A DNA stretch of 64,000 bases, from positions 124,001-188,000 of the forward strand of contig NC_009363.1 of the NCBI RefSeq assembly GCF_000092065.1. The letters are read 5' to 3'. A program made the translations under genes and the position numbers. This document shows positions 8,642 to 17,465 of the stretch, in pieces; positions within the stretch are counted from its first letter, which is position 1; each line of letters opens with the position of its first letter. The notes under the pieces were generated by a model, which saw only the letters and a list, made by a program, of their open reading frames with translations, had not been told where the DNA came from and made no database searches. Source of the stretch: Ostreococcus lucimarinus CCE9901. Lineage: Eukaryota > Chlorophyta > Mamiellophyceae > Mamiellales > Bathycoccaceae.

Positions 8642-10948
8642 TTAATCTCCCTTCACCACGCGCGCGCCGCCGGATTCAACCTTGACTGAACGTAAAGGGC
8701 GGCGAACGAGCGATACGCACTGAATGACGTCCCCCATTCGGATGTCGACGACGTCTGCGAGAGCGATACCGCAGTCGCTACCTTTGCCGACGGCGTCGAC
8801 TTCGAGCCGGTGGCGGCGCATGGAAGAACAGTCGAGTAGCTCTTCGTGGATGCACACTCCGTCGCGAATCAACCTAAATTTCTCACCCGCTTTCATCGCT
8901 CCTTGGCCGACGACGCAGCCGGCGACGATGGTCGCGTTGTTGCCTTTCGCGCCGGACATGTCGAATATCTGCACGACGTTCGCCTCACCCTCGATTTGTT
9001 CGTGCTCCTCCATGGGCGCTAAGCCGGTGAGCATCTCTCCCACTTCGTCGAGTAAGTGGTAAATAACTCGGTGTCGAACGATGCGCACACCTTTCTGCTT
9101 GGCTAATTTCGCGAGCGAGTTGGGCGGCTCGCGCACGTTGAATCCCAGGACCGGAGCGCCGATGGCAGCGCTCAAGCTTATATCGCTTTCCGTGATGGCG
9201 CCAACGCCCATGAACACGACCTTCAATCCAACGGCTTCAGATGCGAGCCCTAAAAGAGCGTCGCGCACAGCTTCTGCCGTTCCTTGAACGTCAGCCTTGA
9301 TGATGACGTTTAAATGTCCTCGCTCTTCGGGATCAATTTCAGACTGATTCGCTGGCGCCGCCTCCTCGTCTTCACCTTTCATCCGCGCTTCGCGTTCTTC
9401 TCGTGCTTCGCTTATTCTCTTCGCTCTAGACTCGGATTCAACCATCGTGATGCTATCACCGGCCGAAGGAACCCCTTTCAAACCGACGAGCTCGAAAGGT
9501 TCAGCCGGACCAACGTGCGAGATTTGCTCGGCTTTGGCGTTGCGCAAGCTTCGAACTTTGCCATACTGATTACCCACGACCACATACGAACCGACTTTGA
9601 GCGTACCAGAGCGCAGTAATCCAGTAGCTGTCGGACCTTGCCCTTTATCTAACTTTGCCTCTAAAACAACACCATTAACTTTGCCCGAGAGAGACGCCTT
9701 TAACTCGAGCGCATCCGCCTCGAGGACGAGACACTCTTCCAATTCTGCCAATCCCTCACCTGTGATGGCTGAAATGGGAACACACTGCACTTTACCCCCG
9801 AATTCTTCTAATTCTATGCCCATGCTCCCGATCTCACTCTTCACTCGTCGTGGATCGGCATTTTCTCTATCAATCTTCGTAAGCGCGACGACCATCGGCA
9901 CCCCCGCCGCCTGTATGTGCGCCGCTGCCTCTCGCGTTTGTGGCATTACCCCATCATCCGCGGCGACAACAAGTACGGCAACATCCGTTGCCGTCGCTCC
10001 ACGCTGTCGCATCGCACTAAACGCGGCGTGACCGGGAGTATCGAGAAATGTCAGCGATCCGTGTCCGCCTGGAAGCTCGACGACGAAGGCGCCTATGTGT
10101 TGCGTGATTCCTCCCGCCTCGCCCGCGGCCACGGATGTCTTGCGCAACGAATCCAGCAGCGTCGTTTTCCCATGATCGACGTGTCCCATGACCGCCACTA
10201 CGCCTCGTCGCCGCACAACCTCTGTCGCGTCCGCGTTCGGATCCGGAGAGACGGAGATGTCCACGTTCAGTTCCAACCCGACCAACTCCATCACGTCCGT
10301 CGGCACCGCATCCTCGCTCGACGCCAAGGACTCACCCAAGTTCGCTAGCACAGTTTCTAAATCCCGAGTTTCCATCTCCAATACCCTCGCCAACTCTACC
10401 AAAGTCGTTCCCTCCGCGATCTCCGCGGCGCCGCCCGCGCGCGGACTCTCGAGCGACCGAGCCTCCCTCGCGTTCTCCCCGGCGGCGTCCTTCCTCTTCG
10501 CCCGCACCGTCCCTTTCCCAGCCACGCTAAATTTCCTATATTTAGAAATCTTTTCCTTCGTCTTCTTCGATCGCTTCCCGTCGCCGTCGTCCTCCTCCTC
10601 GTCAGCGGTGAGTTTCTTTCCCTTGTACCCGACGCGCGGCTTCTCTCTCGCCGTCGCGCTCGTCGCGCCCGTCCCGTCCCGACCCTTCGCCATCGTCATC
10701 ATCGACGACGTCCCGAACGATCTGCGCGCGCGCGACGACGGACGATCGCCGTCCGCGCGCGACGTCGTCGTCGTCCGCGCGCGAGCCGCCGCGAGCGCAC
10801 CAATCGCGCGCGCGTTCGCGGAATGCGGCGCGTCTCGCGCGTCCGAGCGCGCGCGCGCGCGATCGTCGACGCTCGGGGTCATCGTCGACAGCGCGCGCGT
10901 CGCGGCGCGGGCGCTCGTCGACGCGCGCGACGCCGCGCGACGAATCAT
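8642..10948 (-). CDS. organellar translation initiation factor IF-2
   Basis: A 768-residue bacterial-type IF-2, the GTPase that brings initiator tRNA to the organelle ribosome. An Arg/Ala-rich presequence and a Lys-rich linker precede the IF2-N-like segment (TTLVELARVLEMETRDLETV, about 181-200). The G domain has GHVDHGKTT at 255, DTPGH at 303 and the G4 motif as TKID at 357 (usually NKxD). Domains II to IV follow. It may serve the chloroplast or mitochondrion; motif memory does not separate them. The ATG at 10948 is chosen because further upstream codons are Arg runs overlapping the divergent gene. Confidence 0.92.
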   Translation of the reverse strand: MIRRAASRASTSARAATRALSTMTPSVDDRARARSDARDAPHSANARAIGALAAARARTTTTSRADGDRPSSRARRSFGTSSMMTMAKGRDGTGATSATAREKPRVGYKGKKLTADEEEDDGDGKRSKKTKEKISKYRKFSVAGKGTVRAKRKDAAGENAREARSLESPRAGGAAEIAEGTTLVELARVLEMETRDLETVLANLGESLASSEDAVPTDVMELVGLELNVDISVSPDPNADATEVVRRRGVVAVMGHVDHGKTTLLDSLRKTSVAAGEAGGITQHIGAFVVELPGGHGSLTFLDTPGHAAFSAMRQRGATATDVAVLVVAADDGVMPQTREAAAHIQAAGVPMVVALTKIDRENADPRRVKSEIGSMGIELEEFGGKVQCVPISAITGEGLAELEECLVLEADALELKASLSGKVNGVVLEAKLDKGQGPTATGLLRSGTLKVGSYVVVGNQYGKVRSLRNAKAEQISHVGPAEPFELVGLKGVPSAGDSITMVESESRAKRISEAREEREARMKGEDEEAAPANQSEIDPEERGHLNVIIKADVQGTAEAVRDALLGLASEAVGLKVVFMGVGAITESDISLSAAIGAPVLGFNVREPPNSLAKLAKQKGVRIVRHRVIYHLLDEVGEMLTGLAPMEEHEQIEGEANVVQIFDMSGAKGNNATIVAGCVVGQGAMKAGEKFRLIRDGVCIHEELLDCSSMRRHRLEVDAVGKGSDCGIALADVVDIRMGDVIQCVSLVRRPLRSVKVESGGARVVKGD

Positions 10949-10978
10949 CGTCGACGGCGCGCGCGACACACCGCGGCG
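10949..10978. promoter_or_regulatory. 30-bp divergent intergenic region between two start codons
   Basis: Only 30 bases separate the chosen ATG of the IF-2 gene (minus) from the ATG of the BASS-like transporter (plus). Either promoter must then overlap the other gene's transcribed region, or one of the starts lies further downstream. No TATA-like element is visible. Confidence 0.4.
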
Positions 10979-12256
10979 ATGACGGCGCGCGCGCTCGCGA
11001 CGACGTCGAGCGCGAGCGCGTCGACGAGCGCGCGCGCGCGTCGATGGAGCGCGCGCGCGACGCCGGACGCGAGGCGTCGACGAGTGTCGGCGGCGGCGAT
11101 GCGGCGCGGGCGTTCGGTGTCGACACCGCGCGAAGGCCGACACCGAAGACGCGTCGACGCGCGCTCGAGGGCGAGCGAGGACGATCCGGACGGCGAGGAC
11201 GATACCTCGGACGCGCGCGGGAGCGACGACGGCGTTCGGGCGGTGAAGGCGTGGTTGCGAGAGAACTTTTTCTTCGCGGGCGTGGGGGCGGCGGCGTGCG
11301 CGAGCGCGTCGCCAGAGTTTCGCGACGTCGTGGAGTCGTTCGGTGGTGCGGCGGGAGGGTCGTGGGGGTCGGGAGGGTTGGAAAAGTATGCCATCGCAGC
11401 CTTATTCTTCATCGCGGGCGTTGGATTACCGGTGAGAGCGTTGAAGGAAGCCGCGAGCGACGTGTCGCTCAACGCGTTTACGCAGGCGTTCATCTTCGTC
11501 TTTCCGACGATCGTCATAGCCGCAGCCGCGCCGGTTTTGATTGAATCGGGGTGGTTGAGCGAGAACGTGGTCGATGGTTTATTCGTGTTGGCGTGCTTGC
11601 CCACGACAGTAGGTTCCGGCGTGGCGTTCACGCGGTCGGCGAACGGGAACGTCGAAGCCGCCTTGCTGAATTCCATGGCGGCGAACCTCGCGGGTATTTT
11701 CTTGACCCCTGCGTTGATACATTTCTATCTCGGCGCCGACAGCTCGGTGGATCCGATCGCATCGAGTTCGAAGCTGCTCGTTCAAGCATTTTTACCCGTC
11801 GCTCTCGGTATGAGCTTGCGTTTGATCCCGGGCGTGGCGTCCGCCGCCGAGGGCGGCTTGAAGGAGCCGAGCAAACTGCTCGGCGATGCCATTTTGCTCG
11901 CCATCATCGCCAAAACCTTCGTCACAGCGGAACAAAGCGAGGCGGGGATGTTAGATTTCAACTCAAGCGCACACTTAGTGAGCGTCTTGTTGGTGTTCAT
12001 GCTCTTGCACAAGGGATCGATTTTTTTGGCGGCGTCTCGCGTCGGCGCCTTCTCGCGCGAGGACGTCGTCTGCGCCCTATACATGGGTTCGCACAAAACC
12101 TTAGCGTTCGGCTTGCCTTTGATATCGACCACGTTCGAGGGCGATCCCAATCTCGCGTCTTATGTGCTTCCCTTGGTGATTTACCACCCCCTTCAAATAT
12201 TCGCGAGCTCGCTCCTCGCGCGCCCTCTGGCGCGGTACGAGAAGCGGCGCGAATGA
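10979..12256 (+). CDS. sodium/bile-acid symporter family transporter, BASS4/SLC10A7-like, probably plastid
   Basis: A 425-residue membrane protein of the bile acid:sodium symporter superfamily, SLC10A7 branch. A basic, acidic-ended N-terminus of about 90 residues looks like a chloroplast transit peptide. About nine to ten hydrophobic helices follow from ~130. Family signatures are FIAGVGLPVRALKEA, LACLPTTVGSGVAFTRSANG followed by AANLAGIFLTPALI, and the late HKTLAFGLPLI. Plant BASS4 is plastid-located with unknown substrate. The start is 30 bp from the divergent IF-2 gene. Confidence 0.9.
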   Translation: MTARALATTSSASASTSARARRWSARATPDARRRRVSAAAMRRGRSVSTPREGRHRRRVDARSRASEDDPDGEDDTSDARGSDDGVRAVKAWLRENFFFAGVGAAACASASPEFRDVVESFGGAAGGSWGSGGLEKYAIAALFFIAGVGLPVRALKEAASDVSLNAFTQAFIFVFPTIVIAAAAPVLIESGWLSENVVDGLFVLACLPTTVGSGVAFTRSANGNVEAALLNSMAANLAGIFLTPALIHFYLGADSSVDPIASSSKLLVQAFLPVALGMSLRLIPGVASAAEGGLKEPSKLLGDAILLAIIAKTFVTAEQSEAGMLDFNSSAHLVSVLLVFMLLHKGSIFLAASRVGAFSREDVVCALYMGSHKTLAFGLPLISTTFEGDPNLASYVLPLVIYHPLQIFASSLLARPLARYEKRRE

Positions 12257-12528
12257 ATCTTCCTAGCGACTTAGCGAGTCAAATAGCGAGCGATTAGCGA
12301 TTAGTGCGTGCATCGCGACGCGACGCGCGTTCGACGCGCGTCGACGTCGTCGATAAATTAAAAGCGAGCCCATCGTATTGACAAGCCGCCGAGCGCGCGC
12401 GCGCCCGGCGACGAAACCCTACGTCGTCCCTCGCGAAGAATCACAACCTACTAATTCGTCCGCCTCCGCGCTCGAACCGCCGTCGAGCGCTCCCCGCGCC
12501 TCGCGCGCGTCCCTCTTCTTCGGTGCGT

Positions 12529-12795
12529 TCACTTGGACACGACCGTCATCACCGCCGGCGCCGTCGCCGGATCCACCGTCGGGTACTCCACCGCCTTGCG
12601 GTTTCGGTCGCTCGGTCGATGCTTCTTCGGTCGCGTGTCGGTGTGTCCCTTCGTCGCCTTCTTCCGCACGTGTCGCGCCGCCTTCACGGTGAACGTCATC
12701 GGAGCCCCGATCGTGATCGCCATCGCGTCTCGCCGAGCGCGCGCGCGTGTGCGTGCGCCGCGGTGGCGGCGTGGCGCGCACGCATGCGTGCTCAT
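12529..12795 (-). CDS. plastid-specific ribosomal protein cL38 (PSRP6)
   Basis: An 88-residue basic protein. The C-terminal half contains RKKATKGHTDTRPKKHRPSD followed by an EYPTVDPATAP stretch. This matches the pattern of the chloroplast large-subunit protein PSRP6/cL38 (KKAT.HH..TRPKK...D..R.PT.YPPLPP). An Arg-rich start beginning MSTHACAPRRH would serve as a short transit peptide; an internal ATG at 12723 (MAITIGAP) would give 64 residues. The identification is from remembered family sequence and is moderate. Confidence 0.7.
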   Translation of the reverse strand: MSTHACAPRRHRGARTRARARRDAMAITIGAPMTFTVKAARHVRKKATKGHTDTRPKKHRPSDRNRKAVEYPTVDPATAPAVMTVVSK

Positions 12796-13172
12796 TCATT
12801 CGCGTCGACGCCGCGTCGACGCCGCGCCCGACGTCGCCTTCTTCCGCACGATCGCCCTCGCGAGCGCCATCACCGCGCCGTCGCGTGCGCGCGCGCTAAA
12901 AAAATAAAAAAAAACCACCCCCCCCCGATCGAAGGGTCAGGACTCGTCGATCGCCGCCCCCGGACGAACGTAAAACCTAGCCCATCGCCGCGCGCGCGCG
13001 CTTCGATCGTCGTCCGCCGCGTCGCGTCGTTTTGTCGTTTTATCCAAAAGGGAGGCGCGCGCGCGTGTGCGTGCGCCGCGGCGACGCGCGCGGGATCGCC
13101 GCGCGGCACTCGCGGGCGGACGATCCGAGCCGTCGCGCGCGAAGGCGAAGCTCTCGCGCGCGTCGATCGACG
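12796..13172. other. divergent intergenic region between cL38 and IspG genes
   Basis: No gene is supported. It contains an A-rich run with a C9 tract near 12896-12926 and otherwise CG-rich sequence. It would hold the promoters of both flanking plastid-protein genes. An in-frame upstream extension of IspG through this region exists but lacks a better start. Confidence 0.5.
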
Positions 13173-15362
13173 ATGCGGGCGATGGACGCGTCGAGCGCGC
13201 TGGCGCCGCGGCGACGCGCGATCGGGACGCGCGGCGCCACGCGCGGGGCGAAGACCTCGAGGGCGATCGCGCGGGGGGCGGTGCGCGTCGCCGCGGGCGC
13301 GGTGTCGCAGGAGTACGCGATGGACGAACGAGGCGTGCTGATGCCGACGGGGAAGTACTGCGTGAATCACGCGGAGACGGTGCGAAGGAAGACGCGCACG
13401 GTGCACGTGGGCAACGTGAAGATTGGCTCGGAGCACCCAATCGTGAAGCAGACGATGACGACGAGCGACACGAGAGACGTCGAGAAGACGGTGGCGGAGG
13501 TGATTCGATGCGCCGATGCCGGTGCGGAGATGGTGCGGATCACGGTTCAGGGGATGCAAGAGGCGAAGGCGTGCAAGATCATCAAGGAGACGCTCGTGGC
13601 GAAGGGATACGATACGCCGCTCATCGCGGATATCCACTTCGCGCCGAAGGTGGCGATGATGGTGGCTGAATGCTTCGATAAGATTCGCGTGAACCCCGGT
13701 AACTTTGCGGATGGTCGTAAGACGTTTGAAAACATCCTGTACGAAACGGATGAAGAGTACAACGCCGAACTCGCGGAGATTGAAGAAATCTTCACGCCGC
13801 TCGTGTTGAAGTGCAAGGAGCGAGGCGTGGCGATGCGCATCGGTACGAACCACGGTTCTTTGTCCGCGCGCACGTTGTCGCGCTTTGGTGACACGCCGAT
13901 GGGGATGGTGGAATCTGCGTTCGAATTCGCGCGCATTTGCCGCAAGCACGATTACCACAACTTTGTCTTCTCCATGAAGGCGTCTAACCCTCTCGTCATG
14001 GTGCAAGCGTATCGCCTGTTGTCCCACGAGATGTACAAGCTCGGCTGGGACTACCCGCTTCACCTCGGCGTCACCGAAGCCGGCGAAGGCGAAGACGGTC
14101 GCATGAAGTCTTCCATCGGTATCGGTGCTCTCTTACTTGACGGTCTCGGAGACACCATTCGCGTGTCTCTCACCGAAGCATCCGAGCTCGAAATCGAGCC
14201 GTGCACGCGCTTGGCCAACCTCGGTATGAAGGCGTGCGCCGAAAACATCGGTGTCGAGCAATTCGAGGACTCTGTCCGTGACTTCAAGACCTTCACGCGC
14301 AGAACTGGTGATTTGCCCGAACAAAAGGACTCTGATGCGATTGATTTCCGGAACATTCTCCACCGCGACGGCTCTGTGCTCGCCGCCGTCACCACGGCGC
14401 AACTCGCGTCGGAAGATGGCTTCTACCGCGAATTGGGCGCCAAGCTTGCGGTCGGTATGCCGCTTCGTGATATCGCCACCTGTGATTCCATCTTGCTCAG
14501 CGAAGTTCCCGCCGCGTCCGAAGAGAAGGCGCTCCGATCTATCCGTCGCCTCCAAGAAATCGGCTGCGGCGTTGTCGTGCCGGCTGACCTTCTCCGAGCG
14601 ACGCCGTTGGAGAACGCCATCGCCCTCGTCAGCGCCGACGAAGTCGGTGCTCCGTTGCCGGCCGGTGCCGCGCGAAAGGCTGTCACGTTGAACGGCTTCG
14701 AGACCGTCGAACAACTCAAGGCTGTCGCAGCGTCTGACGCCGTCATGGTGCTCATCAAGACGAAGGATGGCGAGTCTCGTCTCCACTCTTCTCGCCGCAT
14801 CGCCGAAGTGATGGCGCAAGTCGGTGCGAAGATGCCGGTCATTCATCACATGTACATGCCGACCGGCGACAAGTCGGACATCGTCATTCAATCCGGCTCC
14901 CAAGTCGGTGGTTTGCTCGTCGACGGCTTTGGCGACGGCGTGTTGATCCAATACGCCGGCTCCGACAAGGATGTCTCATTGGACTTCCTTCGTACGACCT
15001 CGTTCGGTTTGCTCCAAGGCTCTCGTATGCGTAACACGAAGACGGAGTACGTCTCTTGCCCGTCGTGCGGACGCACCCTCTTCGACTTGCAAGAAGTCAC
15101 GGCGCAAATCCAAGAGAAGACTGGACACTTGCCTGGCGTCGCCATCGCCGTTATGGGTTGCATCGTCAACGGTCCGGGTGAGATGGCGGATGCGGATTTC
15201 GGTTATGTTGGTGGTGCTCCGGGTAAGATTGACTTGTACGTCGGTAAGGAAGTCGTCAAGCGAGGTATCGCGATGGAAACTGCGTGTGATGAACTCATTC
15301 AACTCATCAAGGACAACGACCGCTGGATCGAAAAAGAAGTCGAGGAAGCCGTCGCCGCGTGA
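13173..15362 (+). CDS. ispG: 4-hydroxy-3-methylbut-2-enyl diphosphate synthase, plastid (IspG/HDS)
   Basis: A 729-residue enzyme of the plastid MEP isoprenoid pathway that reduces cyclic MEcPP to HMBPP using a [4Fe-4S] cluster. A transit peptide of about 45 residues precedes the TIM-barrel domain (HVGNVKIGSEHPIVKQTMTT, RITVQGMQEA, PLIADIHFAPKVA). The ~270-residue insert typical of plant enzymes follows. The reductase domain carries the cluster cysteines C629, C632 (SCPSCGRT) and C663 (MGCIVNGPGE). The gene is less GC-rich with a more uniform codon choice than its neighbours, as expected of a highly expressed gene. Confidence 0.97.
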   Translation: MRAMDASSALAPRRRAIGTRGATRGAKTSRAIARGAVRVAAGAVSQEYAMDERGVLMPTGKYCVNHAETVRRKTRTVHVGNVKIGSEHPIVKQTMTTSDTRDVEKTVAEVIRCADAGAEMVRITVQGMQEAKACKIIKETLVAKGYDTPLIADIHFAPKVAMMVAECFDKIRVNPGNFADGRKTFENILYETDEEYNAELAEIEEIFTPLVLKCKERGVAMRIGTNHGSLSARTLSRFGDTPMGMVESAFEFARICRKHDYHNFVFSMKASNPLVMVQAYRLLSHEMYKLGWDYPLHLGVTEAGEGEDGRMKSSIGIGALLLDGLGDTIRVSLTEASELEIEPCTRLANLGMKACAENIGVEQFEDSVRDFKTFTRRTGDLPEQKDSDAIDFRNILHRDGSVLAAVTTAQLASEDGFYRELGAKLAVGMPLRDIATCDSILLSEVPAASEEKALRSIRRLQEIGCGVVVPADLLRATPLENAIALVSADEVGAPLPAGAARKAVTLNGFETVEQLKAVAASDAVMVLIKTKDGESRLHSSRRIAEVMAQVGAKMPVIHHMYMPTGDKSDIVIQSGSQVGGLLVDGFGDGVLIQYAGSDKDVSLDFLRTTSFGLLQGSRMRNTKTEYVSCPSCGRTLFDLQEVTAQIQEKTGHLPGVAIAVMGCIVNGPGEMADADFGYVGGAPGKIDLYVGKEVVKRGIAMETACDELIQLIKDNDRWIEKEVEEAVAA

Positions 15363-15528
15363 TGTCGCACTCGTAGCTCGCATGATGTTTAATACTAAGT
15401 CGATTGATTCTTCAGATTCTTTTCTCTAATTCTTTCTGATTTTCTTAGTTACAATACGTGGGACGGGAGTTTAATTGAGCTTCGTCGCTCATTCTTTCGA
15501 AAACGACATGCAATGCACCGCACGCTTA

Positions 15529-16963
15529 TTAAATTTTCTCCAGGGCTTGAGCAATATCCGCTTCGATGTCGACGTAATCCTCAATCCCAGTCGAAAATCG
15601 AACGAGGTTATCCTTAATGCCAATCTCAGCGCGCTTTTCAGGACCCTGATCCCAATAAGAAACGACAGTCGGTTGTTCAATCAGCGACTCCACGCCACCG
15701 AGAGACGGCGCGATGTACGGAAGCTCGCAACTATCGATAAACTTTGCAGTCGCCCAAAGATCACCCTTGACCTCGAAAGATACCACCCCACCGAAACCTT
15801 TCATGTATTTTTTCGCAACTTCGTGGTCGCAGTGGCTCGGTAATCCCGGATAGTGCACTTTGTCAATCTTTGGATGCTTCTCGAGGTATTGAGCCAGTCT
15901 CATCGCGCTGTCGTTGTGGCGCTCGACTCGAAGCGACAAGGTCTTCAAACCTCGAAGAACCAAGTAAGCAGCGTGAGGATCGATGACACCACCCAAAATA
16001 TTATGAAATTGTCTGCACGCGGCGACTGCTTCCTTCTTACCGACGATGACACCGGCGAGAACGTCGTTGTGCCCGCCCATGAATTTCGACGCGCTGTGAA
16101 TCACCAAGTCGGCGCCAAAGTCGAGCGCGCGAGAGTTGCACGGCGTGGCAAAAGTACCATCGATGCACACGAGGCAACCCGTGGGCTTGCACAGGTTCAC
16201 GATTCGTTCGATATCGACGCAACGAAGGTACGGGTTCGTTGGTGATTCGGAAAAGTACAGCGAGCACTTGTTCTCCTTGAGCGCCTTTTCCAAGCCGTCG
16301 TAATCGGACGGATCGAGCACCGTGGACGTGATGCCCATCTTCGGCAAGAAAGTTTGAATGAATTGTCGAGTGCGTCTGTAGCAGTCCGTGGTGGTGACAA
16401 TGTGTCCACCGGCTGGGACGAGCGCGAGCAGCATAGTCGTCGCCGTGCACATGCCGGACGCGCTCAACAGAGCGTCTTCTCCGCCCTCGAGTTGGCGAAT
16501 CTTCTCTTCGCACGCCTTGGTCGTCGGATTCCCGTATCGACCGTACTCAAAGCTCCCATATCGTCCCTCTTGATACGCGATCAACTCTTCCGTGTCCTTG
16601 AAGTGGTACGTCGACGTGCACACGATCGGGGTCGTCAACGAGTCGGATACCCTCGGTCGCCCCTCCTTGCGTTCGCCTGCGTCAAAGTAACAACCGCGAT
16701 CATCACCGTCAGTCCGCGCGTCTCCCCCCTCGCGTCTCCTCACTCGCGCATCACATTTTTATGCACCATCGCGCGTCCATCGCGCGTCGCTCCTCGTCGT
16801 TCGACGCACCGTTTTGCACGCACTGCGTCGAGTCGCCCCAAGGTTTCTCGCCGTTCGCCGCGCGCGTCGTCGCGCCTCGTCGTCCCGTCCCTCCTCGGCT
16901 CTTCCGCGTCGTCGCGCTCAGCTTCACCACCGTTCGCGCCTTCGCGCTCATCGCCGCGCTCAT
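15529..16963 (-). CDS. cystathionine gamma-synthase, plastid, two exons
   Basis: Exon 1 is 16810-16963 and exon 2 15529-16676, joined across a 133-bp intron (16677-16809) with donor G|GTGCGT and acceptor GACGCAG. The splice restores the conserved STQCVQNGERKEGRPRVSDS. The 433-residue product starts with a plastid-like presequence and shows plant CGS blocks: GSFEYGRYGNPTT, ASGMC, PAGGHIVTTTDCYR, CIDGTFATP, and the PLP lysine at about 249 in HSASKFMGGHND. It makes cystathionine from O-phosphohomoserine and cysteine for methionine synthesis. The MTO1 autoregulatory segment of land-plant CGS1 is not evident. Confidence 0.93.
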
Positions 16964-17465
16964 CCTACGCTCGAATCCCGTCGTCGTCGTCGTCGTCGTC
17001 AGTCCTCGCTCGGCTCGATCGCGTCGAACCTCTCGCGCCTCGGCTGGCCCTCGCGCGTCGTCGCGTCGTCGCGTCGTCTCGCGCGCCCGCGACGCGTCGG
17101 CGTCGTCCCGCGCGCGTCGCGCGTCGCGCGTCGCGTCGCGTCGCGTCGCTCGACGGACGCACCGCGCGCGTCGTCCCGGACTCGACCTCGATGTGCGGGC
17201 GCGACGCGACGCGGCGGGCGGCCGAGGATCGAGGATCGAGGATAAAAAAAAATCCGCGCGCGACGCGCATAAAGCGCGAACGATTCGCCATGAAGGCCGA
17301 AACGCGTGACGCGCGGTCGATCTCGAACGACCGATCGATCGATCGATCGATCGATCGAACGAACGAACGATCGAACGATCGATCGACGGACGAACGATTC
17401 GAGGGCGCGGCGAAGCCGAACGCGCGGCGGTGAGGGTCGAAGGAACTACGGGTCTATGAATGTGA
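16964..17465. other. intergenic region with GATC/ACGA microsatellite
   Basis: No gene is supported. The region upstream of the cystathionine gamma-synthase gene is CG-rich with many CGTCG repeats. At 17332-17395 there is a tetranucleotide microsatellite of CGAT units grading into ACGA units. Arg/Ser-rich frames on both strands look like repeat translation. The 3' end of the minus-strand gene stopping at 17466 abuts it. Confidence 0.5.
17332..17395. repeat. tetranucleotide microsatellite (CGAT)n/(ACGA)n
   Basis: About seven uninterrupted CGAT units (17332-17358) are followed by ACGA units interrupted by further CGATs. It sits about 370 bp upstream of the cystathionine gamma-synthase start codon. 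Confidence 0.85.

Noticed and set aside
12823-13172. N-terminal extensions of IspG through Arg-rich sequence
   Set aside because: The extra residues are Arg/Ala repeats upstream of a typical transit peptide starting at 13173.
15380-15460. Possible C/D-box snoRNA (ATGATGT ... CTGA) between two genes
   Set aside because: Box C is imperfect, no terminal stem was found and no guide match could be tested, so it is not reported as a feature.
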